Positions 1-9,514 of a DNA stretch of 64,000 nucleotides are shown here, piece by piece; position 1 is the stretch's first letter; every line of letters starts with the position of its first letter. A program made the translations under genes and the position numbers. Where the stretch lies: the NCBI RefSeq assembly GCF_010731875.1, contig NZ_AP022595.1, forward strand, positions 620,001 through 684,000, read 5' to 3'. This stretch comes from Mycolicibacterium sarraceniae (lineage in GTDB: Bacteria > Actinomycetota > Actinomycetes > Mycobacteriales > Mycobacteriaceae). The notes below the pieces were generated by a model. The model did not search any database. It was not told the DNA's origin and saw only the letters and a list, made by a program, of their open reading frames with translations.

Positions 1-632
1 ACAACCCGTTGACCGCCAAGGCAATTGCCGACGAAGCCGGTGTCGACGACTTCCTCGCCGAGGCCACGCCCGAGGACAAGCTCGCGCTGATCAAGCAGGA
101 GCAGGCGGGCGGCAAGCTGGTCGCGATGACCGGTGACGGCACCAACGACGCACCCGCGCTGGCGCAGGCCGACGTGGGTGTGGCGATGAACACCGGCACC
201 TCGGCGGCCAAAGAGGCCGGCAACATGGTCGACTTGGACTCCGACCCGACCAAGCTCATCGAGATCGTCGAGATCGGCAAGCAGTTGTTGATCACCCGCG
301 GTGCGCTGACCACGTTCTCGATCGCCAACGACATCGCCAAGTACTTCGCCATCATTCCGGCGATGTTCGTGGCGCTGTTCCCCGGCCTCGATCTGCTGAA
401 CATCATGCGGCTGCACAGCCCGCAGTCGGCGATCCTGTCCGCGGTCATCTTCAACGCGCTCGTCATCATCGCGCTGATTCCGTTGTCGCTCAGAGGTGTT
501 CGCTACACCCCGAGCAGCGCTTCGAAGCTGCTGAGCCGCAACCTCTACATATACGGCCTAGGCGGGATCATCGCCCCGTTCATCGGGATCAAGGTGATTG
601 ACCTCGTCATCCAATTCTTGCCAGGGATGTGA
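1..632 (+). CDS. kdpB: Potassium-transporting P-type ATPase subunit KdpB, C-terminal part
   Basis: Catalytic P-type ATPase subunit of the KdpFABC high-affinity K+ pump in the plasma membrane. The reading frame is open from the left edge, so the phosphorylation site lies outside the window. Visible are the hinge motif [10 protein letters not shown], the following [17 protein letters not shown] stretch, and C-terminal membrane segments around [36 protein letters not shown] and a last helix near the end. About 210 residues remain of a family length near 680-700. kdpC starts 1 base after the stop, as expected for a coupled kdpFABC operon. Confidence 0.97.
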   Translation, partial: NPLTAKAIADEAGVDDFLAEATPEDKLALIKQEQAGGKLVAMTGDGTNDAPALAQADVGVAMNTGTSAAKEAGNMVDLDSDPTKLIEIVEIGKQLLITRGALTTFSIANDIAKYFAIIPAMFVALFPGLDLLNIMRLHSPQSAILSAVIFNALVIIALIPLSLRGVRYTPSSASKLLSRNLYIYGLGGIIAPFIGIKVIDLVIQFLPGM

Positions 633-633
633 C

Positions 634-1539
634 ATGAACTTCTCCAGTCTCGTTCGTCAACACTGGGCAGCGCTGCGGGCGCTGCTGGTGCTCACCGTCA
701 TCGTCGGGATCGGCTATCCGCTATTCATCTGGCTGGTAGCTCAGATTCCGGGGCTCAAGGACAAGGCCGACGGCTCGATCATCGAGGTGAACGGAAAGCC
801 GTTGGGCTCCAGCTTGATCGGGCAACTGTTCACCGACGACAAGGGCAACGCACTACCGCAGTACTTCCAGAGCCGGCCCTCGGCCGCGGGCGCCGGATAC
901 AACCCGCTGGCCACCAGCGCGTCGAACCTGGGTCCGGAAAGCATCGTCGACACCCCGGGCGATCCGTCGCTGCCGGCCGACGGGAATGGCTACAAGGCCA
1001 GCCTGCTAAGCCTGGTGTGCTCGCGTAGCAAGGCGGTGGGCGACCTCGAGGGCATCGACGGTAAGCGTCCGTTCTGCACCGGCGGCGGCGTGGGCGCGGT
1101 GTTGTCGGTCATCGGTCCGCGCGATGCTCGCGGCAATGTCGTGAACCCCACCCAGGTGGTCAGCGTCAACGAACCGTGTGACACGACCAAGCAGCCGTTC
1201 CTGGACACCTACGAAGGCATCCGGGTGCAATGCGCCACGTTCGGCGAGGACTACTCAGCCGGACAGGTCGTTCCGATCAAGGGTGCCGCGTCCGACCCTG
1301 CGGTGCCCGCCGATGCGGTCACGGCCAGCGCTAGCGGCCTGGATCCGAACATCTCCCCCGCCTACGCAGACCTGCAGATCGCGCGGGTGGCCAAGGCCCG
1401 GGGTGTCAGCGCCGATCAGATCCGGCCGCTTCTCGCCGACCACACCGACGGCCGCACCCTCGGCGTCCTCGGCGAGCCGCGGGTCAATGTCGTCGAGCTC
1501 AATATTGCGCTGGACGAGAAGTTTCCGGTGAAGAGCTGA
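634..1539 (+). CDS. kdpC: Potassium-transporting ATPase subunit KdpC, long form with insertion
   Basis: Accessory subunit of the Kdp K+ pump, anchored by one N-terminal helix (LLVLTVIVGIGYPLFIWLV). The ATG at 634 follows the kdpB stop directly. The conserved core is present in two blocks: YFQSRPSAAGAGYNPLATSA with SNLGP near residues 80-100, and ASGLDPNISPAYADLQIARV with GRTLGVLGEPRVNVVELN near the C-terminus. Between them lies an insertion of roughly 100 residues holding four cysteines (in LVCSRSK, PFCTGG, EPCDTT and VQCATF), so the protein is 301 residues against about 190 in the classic family. The frame is clean, so this is an extension and not a disruption. Confidence 0.93.
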   Translation: MNFSSLVRQHWAALRALLVLTVIVGIGYPLFIWLVAQIPGLKDKADGSIIEVNGKPLGSSLIGQLFTDDKGNALPQYFQSRPSAAGAGYNPLATSASNLGPESIVDTPGDPSLPADGNGYKASLLSLVCSRSKAVGDLEGIDGKRPFCTGGGVGAVLSVIGPRDARGNVVNPTQVVSVNEPCDTTKQPFLDTYEGIRVQCATFGEDYSAGQVVPIKGAASDPAVPADAVTASASGLDPNISPAYADLQIARVAKARGVSADQIRPLLADHTDGRTLGVLGEPRVNVVELNIALDEKFPVKS

Positions 1540-1546
1540 TTCGACC

Positions 1547-4165
1547 GTGGATGATAAGCGGGTGGACACCGTTCAACCGCCACGCGTGACGTCAGGCGGC
1601 GAACCGCCGCCTGACGTCTCATCCGAGGACGATGCGCAGCCCGCGCCCACCGGCCCCAAGCCGCGTCGGGGCGAGCTGCGCATCTACCTTGGCGCCGCCC
1701 CAGGCGTCGGAAAGACGTTCGCGATGCTCGGCGAGGCCCACCGGCGGCTCGAGCGGGGTACAGACCTGGTGGCCGCCGTGGTCGAGACGCACGGTCGGAC
1801 GAAGACAGCAGGACTGCTCACCGGGATCCAGACCATCCCGCCCCACTACATCGACTACCGCGGCAGTCGCTTCCCCGAGCTCGACGTCCCCGCCGTGCTG
1901 GCCCGCAAGCCGCAGGTGGTCCTGGTCGACGAACTTGCGCACACCAACACCCCTGGCAGCAAGAACCCGAAGCGGTGGATGGATGTCGAAGAGCTGCTCG
2001 ACGCTGGCATCACGGTGCTCTCGACCGTCAACGTCCAGCACCTGGAAAGCCTCAACGACGTCGTCGCGCAGATCACCGGGATCGAACAACAAGAGACCGT
2101 GCCCGACGAGATCGTCCGCAGCGCCTCGCAGATCGAGCTGGTCGATATCACTCCGGAGGCATTGCGGCGCAGGCTTTCTCACGGCAACGTCTACGCGCCC
2201 GAGAAGGTAGACGCCGCGCTGTCGAACTACTTCCGTCGCGGGAACCTGACCGCACTGCGGGAGCTGGCGCTGCTGTGGCTGGCCGACCAGGTCGATGCCG
2301 CGCTGTCGAAGTACCGTGCCGACAACAAGATCACCGCCACCTGGGAGGCCCGCGAACGTGTCGTCGTCGCCGTCACCGGCGGCGCCGAGTCGGAGACGCT
2401 GGTGCGACGCGCCTCCCGGATCGCCTCGAAATCCAGCGCCGAGCTGATGATTGTGCACGTGGTGCGGGGCGACGGGCTGTCCGGGGTGTCGGCGCCGCAG
2501 ATGGGCAAGGTCCGCGAACTCGCCGCCAGCCTCGGCGCCACGGTGCATACCGTCGTCGGCGACGACGTCGGAAAATCGTTGCTGGACTTCGCCCGTGAGA
2601 TGAACGCGACGCAGCTGGTGATCGGAACGTCGCGCCGGTCCCGGTGGGCCCGCGTCTTCGACGAGGGCATCGGGGCCGCGATCGTCCAGCACTCCGGCAA
2701 GATCGACGTGCACATGGTGACCCATGAGGAGGCCAAGCGGGGGCTCACGCTGCGGGCGGTCTCGCCGCGAGAACGCCGGGTGATCTCCTGGTTGGCCGCC
2801 GTCATCGTGCCCTCGGTCATCTGCGCGCTGACCGCGCTGTTCCTGGACAGATATCTCACCATCGGCGGCGAGAGCGCCCTGTTCGTGGTGGGCGTTCTGG
2901 TCGTCGCGCTGCTCGGCGGCGTGGCGCCGGCGGTCCTGTCGGCGATGCTGTCGGGTCTGCTGCTCAACTATTTCCTGACCGAACCGCGTTACACGTTCAC
3001 CATCGCCGAACCCGACGCCGCCATCACCGAGCTCGTGCTGCTGATGCTGGCGGTCGCGGTCGCGGTACTGGTCGACCGGGCGGCCAGCCGGCAACGCGAA
3101 GCCAGGCACGCCTCCCAGGAAGCCGAGCTGCTGACCCTGTTCGCCGGCTCGGTGCTGCGCGGCGCGGACTTGGAGACGCTGCTGGAGCGGGTTCGGGAGA
3201 CCTATTCGCAGCGTACGGTCAGCGTGCTGCGCGTGCGCGGGCACGACGAGACGATCGTCGCGTGTGTCGGCGAAGATCCCTGTGCGACAGTGGATTCCGC
3301 CGACACCGCCATCGAGGTCGGTGACGACGAGTTCTGGATGCTGATGTCGGGGCGCAGCCTGCCCGCGCGCGACCGGCGGGTGCTGACCGCCGTCGCCAAA
3401 CAGGCCGCCGGACTGGTGCGGCAGCGGGAACTGGCCGCGGAGGCCAGCAAGGCCGAGGCCATCGAGAAGGCCGACGAACTGCGCCGTTCGCTGCTGTCGG
3501 CGGTCAGTCATGACCTGCGCACACCGCTGGCCGGAGCCAAGGCGGCAGTGTCGAGCCTGCGGTCCGAGGACATCGGGTTCTCCGAGGAAGACACCGCCGA
3601 GCTGCTGGCCACTGTCGAGGAGTCCGTCGACCAGCTGAGCGCTCTGGTGGACAACCTGCTGGATTCGTCGCGGCTCGCGGCCGGGGTGGTGCGTCCCGAA
3701 CTGAAACGGGTGTATCTCGAGGAGGTGGTTCAGCGCGCACTACTGAGCATCAATCGGGGCACCGGGTTCGGCGCCAAGGGACTCGATCGGGTGAAGGTCG
3801 ACGTCGGGGATGCGGTGGCGCTGGCCGATGCCGGCCTGCTGGAACGGGTGCTGGCCAACCTGATCGACAACGCGCTTCGCTACGCCCCGGAATCCATCGT
3901 TCGGGTCAACGCCGGCCGGATCGGCGAGCGGATACTGATCAACGTCATCGATGAAGGCCCGGGCGTGCCCCGCGGCACCGAGGAGCAGTTGTTCGAACCG
4001 TTCCAGCGTCTCGGCGACCGGAATAACAAATATGGTGTCGGACTGGGCCTCTCGGTGGCCAGCGGCTTCGTCGAGGCGATGGGCGGGACGATCTCGGCCA
4101 CCGACACCCCTGGCGGTGGACTGACGGTGATCGTCGACCTCGCCGCGCCGCCGGGAGGCCGGTGA
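1547..4165 (+). CDS. kdpD: Sensor histidine kinase KdpD
   Basis: Membrane sensor kinase for K+ limitation and osmotic stress, partner of KdpE. Domain order in 872 residues: N-terminal KdpD domain with Walker A GAAPGVGKTF (about 45-60), a universal-stress-protein-like domain (about 265-390), four membrane helices (about 405-510), a GAF-like linker, HisKA with the phospho-acceptor in SAVSHDLRTPLAGAK, and an ATPase domain with NLIDNALRYAP, DEGPGVP and GVGLGLSV. A GTG start at 1547 lies 7 bases after the kdpC stop. The stop abuts the kdpE start, implying translational coupling. Confidence 0.97.
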   Translation: MDDKRVDTVQPPRVTSGGEPPPDVSSEDDAQPAPTGPKPRRGELRIYLGAAPGVGKTFAMLGEAHRRLERGTDLVAAVVETHGRTKTAGLLTGIQTIPPHYIDYRGSRFPELDVPAVLARKPQVVLVDELAHTNTPGSKNPKRWMDVEELLDAGITVLSTVNVQHLESLNDVVAQITGIEQQETVPDEIVRSASQIELVDITPEALRRRLSHGNVYAPEKVDAALSNYFRRGNLTALRELALLWLADQVDAALSKYRADNKITATWEARERVVVAVTGGAESETLVRRASRIASKSSAELMIVHVVRGDGLSGVSAPQMGKVRELAASLGATVHTVVGDDVGKSLLDFAREMNATQLVIGTSRRSRWARVFDEGIGAAIVQHSGKIDVHMVTHEEAKRGLTLRAVSPRERRVISWLAAVIVPSVICALTALFLDRYLTIGGESALFVVGVLVVALLGGVAPAVLSAMLSGLLLNYFLTEPRYTFTIAEPDAAITELVLLMLAVAVAVLVDRAASRQREARHASQEAELLTLFAGSVLRGADLETLLERVRETYSQRTVSVLRVRGHDETIVACVGEDPCATVDSADTAIEVGDDEFWMLMSGRSLPARDRRVLTAVAKQAAGLVRQRELAAEASKAEAIEKADELRRSLLSAVSHDLRTPLAGAKAAVSSLRSEDIGFSEEDTAELLATVEESVDQLSALVDNLLDSSRLAAGVVRPELKRVYLEEVVQRALLSINRGTGFGAKGLDRVKVDVGDAVALADAGLLERVLANLIDNALRYAPESIVRVNAGRIGERILINVIDEGPGVPRGTEEQLFEPFQRLGDRNNKYGVGLGLSVASGFVEAMGGTISATDTPGGGLTVIVDLAAPPGGR

Positions 4166-4852
4166 GTGAGCAAGATCAAGGTGCTGGTGATCGACGACGA
4201 GCCGCAGATCCTACGGGCGTTGCGGATCAATCTGAGCGTGCGCGGCTACGAGGTGATCACCGCCGCCACCGGCGCCGGGGCGCTGAAGGTCGCCGCCGAG
4301 CACCGGCCCGACGTGGTCGTGTTGGACCTCGGGCTGCCCGATATGGACGGTATCGAGGTGCTCGGCGGGCTGCGCGGCTGGCTGAACGCACCGGTGATCG
4401 TGTTGTCGGCCCGCACCGACTCAGCCGAGAAGGTCGACGCGCTGGACGCGGGTGCCGACGACTACGTGACCAAGCCCTTCGGCATGGACGAGTTCCTGGC
4501 CCGGCTGCGCGCGGCGGTGCGACGCGCCGCGGCGGCATCGGAAATCGACGAGCCGGTGGTCGAAACCGCTTCTTTCACAGTCGATCTGGCCGCCAAGAAG
4601 GTCCTCAAGGGCGGCGTCGAAGTACACCTGACCCCCACCGAGTGGGGCATGCTGGAGATGCTGGTGCGTAATCGCGGCAAGCTGGTGGGCCGTGAGGAGT
4701 TGCTCAAAGAGGTGTGGGGCCCGGCCTACGCCAAGGAAACCCACTATCTGCGGGTGTATCTGGCGCAGCTGCGCCGCAAGCTCGAGGACGACCCGTCACA
4801 TCCGCGCCATCTGTTGACCGAAGCGGGCATGGGCTACCGCTTCGAGCAGTGA
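4166..4852 (+). CDS. kdpE: Response regulator KdpE
   Basis: OmpR/PhoB-type transcription factor that activates kdp when phosphorylated by KdpD. The receiver domain (about 1-120) has the acidic pair in VIDDEPQ, the phospho-acceptor Asp54 in VVLDLGLPD and the conserved Lys in VTKPFG. The C-terminal winged helix (about 130-228) carries LTPTEWGMLEMLVRNRGKL and ETHYLRVYLAQLRRKLE. The GTG start directly follows the kdpD stop codon. Length (228 aa) is normal. Confidence 0.97.
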   Translation: MSKIKVLVIDDEPQILRALRINLSVRGYEVITAATGAGALKVAAEHRPDVVVLDLGLPDMDGIEVLGGLRGWLNAPVIVLSARTDSAEKVDALDAGADDYVTKPFGMDEFLARLRAAVRRAAAASEIDEPVVETASFTVDLAAKKVLKGGVEVHLTPTEWGMLEMLVRNRGKLVGREELLKEVWGPAYAKETHYLRVYLAQLRRKLEDDPSHPRHLLTEAGMGYRFEQ

Positions 4853-4926
4853 TGGAAAACCGCTGACGCACGCCTGGTCCGCGATCTATCGTGAGCATCA
4901 TCCGGGCGAAGGAGATGATCTGTCCC

Positions 4927-5055
4927 ATGAACCGTCAGGTTAAGAATGCCGGGGTCGAGCCCAAACACACCGGTGATTGCAGTTGTCGCTGTAACGCCTG
5001 CGACGGCGGCCACCACTGTCACAACATCGGCAGCGGTTGTAAGGTCAAGCTCTAG
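4927..5055 (+). CDS. Small Cys/His-rich metallothionein-like peptide
   Basis: A 42-residue peptide rich in metal ligands: six cysteines (18, 20, 22, 25, 31, 38) and four histidines (14, 29, 30, 32), with the core CSCRCNACDGGHHCH. The CxCxC-x2-C spacing is typical of metallothioneins, so binding of Cu, Zn or Cd is inferred. I do not recognise it as MymT, the known mycobacterial Cu metallothionein. Start choice: the AAGGAG at 4909-4914 is 12 bases from ATG 4927 but abuts an in-frame ATG at 4915 (adding MICP, a seventh Cys), and an in-frame GTG lies at 4891, so the true start is uncertain. It sits alone between kdpE and the convergent ppx gene. Confidence 0.7.
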   Translation: MNRQVKNAGVEPKHTGDCSCRCNACDGGHHCHNIGSGCKVKL

Positions 5056-5108
5056 TCGAGAGGCGTCTCTGACGGCGAGCCGCTGATCACTCCAGCGAGT
5101 GACGCGCG

Positions 5109-6068
5109 TCAGGCGATTGACAGCGCGATCCCGTCGAGGATGTCGTGCTCGCTGACGACGAGTTCGTCGATGCCGGCCTGCTGGCCCAGCGCACGGGCCA
5201 GCTCTTGGACCACGATCGAACCCCCGCCGATGACGTCGACACGCCCCTCGTGCATGGGTCCGAGCGCGGCACGTTGTTTGCGGGTCATCCCGATCAGCTG
5301 ATCGCATACGGCCAGCAGGTCGGCGAACCCGACCCGGGATAGATGAATCGCATCGGCATCGTAGGTGGTCATGTGTTGGGCCAGCGCCGCGAGCGTGGTG
5401 AAGGTGCCTGCCACACCGACCCAGGTCTTGGCCTGACCGACCGGGACCACGCGCAGCGCCTCGCCGAGACGCTGCGCCACCACCTCACGAGCCGCGGCCA
5501 CCTCGGCAGCCGTCGGCGGGTCGGAATGCAGGCAACGCTCGGTGAGCCGCACGCAACCGATATCGGCGGAGAAGCTGGCCTGCACTCCGCTGCCGTCGCC
5601 GATCACCACCTCTGTCGAGCCGCCACCCAGATCGACCACCACGAATGGCGCTGCGGCACTGTTGAGTTCACCGACCGCACCGTTGAAGGACAGCTCGGCC
5701 TCCTCCTGGCCGCTGATCACCTCGGCGATCGCGCCGGGGACCGCGGGATCCAGCACCTCGGCGGTCATCGCGAAGAACACGTCACGGTTGACGGCGTCGC
5801 GGGTCGCCGATGTCGCGACCATGCGCACCTTGGGCACATCGAAACGCTTCAGCAGCGCGGCATAGTCGCTCAGCGCGGCTTGGGTGCGAGCCAGCGCATC
5901 GGGCGCGAATTGCCCTGTGGCATCAACACCTTGACCCAACCGCACGATGCGCATCTCCCGGTGGAGATCGTGCAGCCGCCCGGACGCCATATCGGCGATC
6001 AGCAGCCGGATCGAGTTGGTGCCACAGTCGATAGCCGCAACCCGGTTGGTGTCTACGTTGATGTCCAC
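5109..6068 (-). CDS. ppx: Ppx/GppA-family exopolyphosphatase / pppGpp phosphohydrolase
   Basis: Ribonuclease-H-fold phosphatase of the Ppx/GppA family, acting on polyphosphate or guanosine pentaphosphate. The phosphate-binding loops VAAIDCGTNSIRLLIADM (N-terminus) and VVDLGGGSTEVVIG (about 150) are both present. At 319 residues it is the short form lacking the C-terminal HD domain of long GppA enzymes, as in the mycobacterial Rv1026 type. The GTG start overlaps the end of the upstream DUF501 gene by 16 bases, in an operon with eno, the ftsB-like gene and DUF501. Confidence 0.93.
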   Translation of the reverse strand: MDINVDTNRVAAIDCGTNSIRLLIADMASGRLHDLHREMRIVRLGQGVDATGQFAPDALARTQAALSDYAALLKRFDVPKVRMVATSATRDAVNRDVFFAMTAEVLDPAVPGAIAEVISGQEEAELSFNGAVGELNSAAAPFVVVDLGGGSTEVVIGDGSGVQASFSADIGCVRLTERCLHSDPPTAAEVAAAREVVAQRLGEALRVVPVGQAKTWVGVAGTFTTLAALAQHMTTYDADAIHLSRVGFADLLAVCDQLIGMTRKQRAALGPMHEGRVDVIGGGSIVVQELARALGQQAGIDELVVSEHDILDGIALSIA

Positions 6069-6550
6069 TCCTCGTTGTCCAGGATTCCCGCCATCCCCGG
6101 CTCGGCGGCAAGGACCGCCAGCGCCTCATCGCCGAACGGGTTGACGCTGCGGCCTTTTGCCAGCGAGTGCGCGATCAGCACATGCAGGCACTTGATCCGG
6201 TCCGGCATGCCCCCGCCGGTGAACGTCGTACCCAGCGACTCGATCGCGTCCCGCTCGGCCAGGTAGGACTCGTGCGCGCGGCGGTAGGCCGCGGCCAGGT
6301 CCGGATCCTGTTGCAGCCGTTCGCTCATCTGCCGCATCAGCCCGTCGGACTCCAGCCGGCTCGCCGCGGCCGTCAACACCGGATGGGTCAGGTAGAACAG
6401 GGTGGGGAACGGCGTGCCGTCGGGCAGCCGGGGCGCGGTCTTGACCACGGCCGGTTCACCATTGGGGCAGCGATATGCGATCTCCAGTACGCCGCGCGGC
6501 TCGCGCCCCAACTGCCGCGCCACCGCGTCGAGATCGGCGGGATCAACCAC
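6053..6550 (-). CDS. DUF501 family protein
   Basis: Conserved actinobacterial protein of unknown function (Rv1025-type). Conserved-looking blocks are VLEIAYRCPNGEPAVVKTAP, FPTLFYLTHP and, near the end, MPDRIKCLHVLIAHSLAKG, with Cys and His residues that could form a metal or active site; this is inference. The frame is open well upstream. I chose GTG at 6550 because it overlaps the ftsB-like stop by 8 bases (translational coupling) and gives 165 aa; GTG at 6571 is an alternative. Its position between ftsB and ppx is conserved in mycobacteria. Confidence 0.85.
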   Translation of the reverse strand: MVDPADLDAVARQLGREPRGVLEIAYRCPNGEPAVVKTAPRLPDGTPFPTLFYLTHPVLTAAASRLESDGLMRQMSERLQQDPDLAAAYRRAHESYLAERDAIESLGTTFTGGGMPDRIKCLHVLIAHSLAKGRSVNPFGDEALAVLAAEPGMAGILDNEEWTST

Positions 6551-7202
6551 CGGGCGCCGGTGGAGGTGCACCAGGATCTGGTGGTGGCGCGGGCCGGGCG
6601 GGATCCACGGCAACAGGCATCGGCGGGCCGTGCGGCGTATCAGCGATGGTGTGCCACAACGACGTGTACCACGGATCGGTGTTGCGCACCGGTACAGACT
6701 GCGGGCTGGTGTCAGGGGCGGTGGCCGCCCCTTGCGGCAGTTGCACCTGATAGGGAATATCACCGGGCATCACGAAACCGAGCCGTTCGCGAGCCTGCGC
6801 GGCGATGTACACCGGATCCCCCAGTTTGGTCTTCTGCGACTCGAGGTCGGCGATCTGCTGACGCAGCGCCGCCTCCGACGCGGCCAGTTGCTTCATCTCG
6901 GTGCGCTGGGCGAAATAGGTGCGCACCGGTCCAGCGATGGTCAGCGTCAGCACACAGACCAGCGCCGCCAGGATCGCCGCGCGGCGCGCGGTGAAACCCA
7001 GCCGCTGTTCACTCTGTTGTGCCACCGAGGCCGCAATCGCCCGGCGGATCGGCTCGGTGACGCTTACCGGCTCTGTGGCCGCGCGCGTCTCAGCGGCCCG
7101 AGGTTTGGCCGTAGGCGAAGTGCGCGGACGGATCCGACCCGACGCACCCGGCCGGGAGGCCGGGGAACGTCGCTTCGGGTCGGGCCGCTTACTCTCCGCC
7201 AC
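6543..7202 (-). CDS. FtsB/DivIC-type septum formation initiator
   Basis: Bitopic divisome protein related to FtsB/DivIC. The cytoplasmic N-terminus (about 70 aa) is rich in Arg, Pro and Ser. A single membrane helix follows at about 74-95 (AAILAALVCVLTLTIAGPV), then a coiled coil (TEMKQLAASEAALRQQIADLE) and the conserved YIAAQARERLGFVMPGD block typical of the family. The C-terminal tail is proline-rich. Length is 219 aa. It follows eno at 13 bases, the common mycobacterial eno-ftsB arrangement. Confidence 0.92.
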   Translation of the reverse strand: MAESKRPDPKRRSPASRPGASGRIRPRTSPTAKPRAAETRAATEPVSVTEPIRRAIAASVAQQSEQRLGFTARRAAILAALVCVLTLTIAGPVRTYFAQRTEMKQLAASEAALRQQIADLESQKTKLGDPVYIAAQARERLGFVMPGDIPYQVQLPQGAATAPDTSPQSVPVRNTDPWYTSLWHTIADTPHGPPMPVAVDPARPAPPPDPGAPPPAPGG

Positions 7203-7215
7203 AGTGACTTGGAGC

Positions 7216-8514
<1,299 letters not shown>

Positions 8515-8604
8515 TTAGCGTCGTGGTGGACGCTCACAGCCTAGATGGTCCCGGGCGTGGAGGCGCTTAATGGATTCCGTCGCGGCAGCGCCGTCGAGCT
8601 GGTG

Positions 8605-9336
8605 TCAGAGCGCATGGCCTTGCGCATACGCCGTCGCCCAGTCCCGAACGGCGCGGGCGTACTGGTCAGAGTGGTTGTAGGCGTGCAGCGCATTCATCCA
8701 GCCGCGCGGGGATGCCAGATCCTTACCGCGGAAACACAGATACCCCGCTGCCGATAGCGCGGCGTCGTCGATGTTGTCCGGGCTGATTACCCCGTCGTTG
8801 TTGGCGTCGACGCCGTAGAGCCGCCAGGTCTCGGGGATGAACTGCATGGGACCCATCGCCCGCGCGTAGACCGGCACATCACTGTCGAGGGACTGCTCGC
8901 TGTCGATGATCTCGAGATTGCCGTTGGTGCCGTCGAGGTGCACCCCGCGGATCGGCGGGCTGACGTCGCCATTGGGTGCGATGACGGCACCGCGGTAGGT
9001 GCCGTGGTGGCTCTCGACCATTCCGATCCCGGCCAGCGTGGTCCAGGCCAGATGGCAGCCCGGGTTCTCCACCTCGGCCACCCGCGCGGCATAGGCGTAG
9101 GCCTCCAGCGCGATGATCGGAATGCCGAGTGCTGGTGCGCGTTGTGCTGCCCAGTCACGCAATTGGTCGGCTGGCCGGCCCTTGGCATGAGTGTCGACCG
9201 CAGGCACCGGATCACCCGGCGGGGGCGGCACACCGTCGGGAATCGGTGTGCCGAGCTGCCAGGAACAACTCGAAGCCAGCAGCATGGCGGCCGCCGCAAC
9301 GACGGCGACGGCCCGCAGCCAACGCGTTGACGACAC
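8605..9336 (-). CDS. lpqU: LpqU-like lipoprotein, lytic transglycosylase
   Basis: Lipoprotein with a lytic-transglycosylase fold acting on peptidoglycan. The signal peptide ends in the lipobox LLASSC. GIGMVESHHGTY holds the expected catalytic Glu, followed by MGPMQFIPETW and GYLCFRGKDL; YNHSDQYARAVRDWATAY is the typical C-terminal end. The GTG at 9336 was preferred over the upstream TTG (9354) because GAGGAG lies 4 bases before it. About 243 aa. Sits upstream of eno, as Rv1022 does. Confidence 0.92.
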   Translation of the reverse strand: MSSTRWLRAVAVVAAAAMLLASSCSWQLGTPIPDGVPPPPGDPVPAVDTHAKGRPADQLRDWAAQRAPALGIPIIALEAYAYAARVAEVENPGCHLAWTTLAGIGMVESHHGTYRGAVIAPNGDVSPPIRGVHLDGTNGNLEIIDSEQSLDSDVPVYARAMGPMQFIPETWRLYGVDANNDGVISPDNIDDAALSAAGYLCFRGKDLASPRGWMNALHAYNHSDQYARAVRDWATAYAQGHAL

Positions 9337-9442
9337 AGCACTCCTCGAACCCAATCAACCCTCTTATCGTCCCATGCATTCGGGGTCATTGGTCCCCACC
9401 GATGACGCCAACGAGGCGATGAACTCGAGGCCCCGCGTCTGT

Positions 9443-9483
9443 TAAGGTGAGGCCATCCTTGCTTTGGTAAGCCTTGCTTACCT
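9443..9483. promoter_or_regulatory. Tandem IdeR/DtxR-like iron boxes before efeUOB
   Basis: Two overlapping candidate sites lie 32-72 bases before the efeU start. Site 1 (9443-9461, TAAGGTGAGGCCATCCTTG) matches 13 of 19 positions of the mycobacterial IdeR box. Site 2 (around 9464-9483) contains the perfect inverted repeat GGTAAG-CCTTG-CTTACC. Iron-dependent repression of the downstream uptake genes is inferred from site similarity and gene content. Confidence 0.65.
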
Positions 9484-9514
9484 GGGACTATCCAAGTTAG
9501 TTAGGACTCCCCGA

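Noticed and set aside
1619..3511. 630-codon minus-strand frame opposite kdpD
   Set aside because: Antisense of a clear kdpD; low-complexity His/Arg/Gln composition typical of high-GC shadow frames and no domain.
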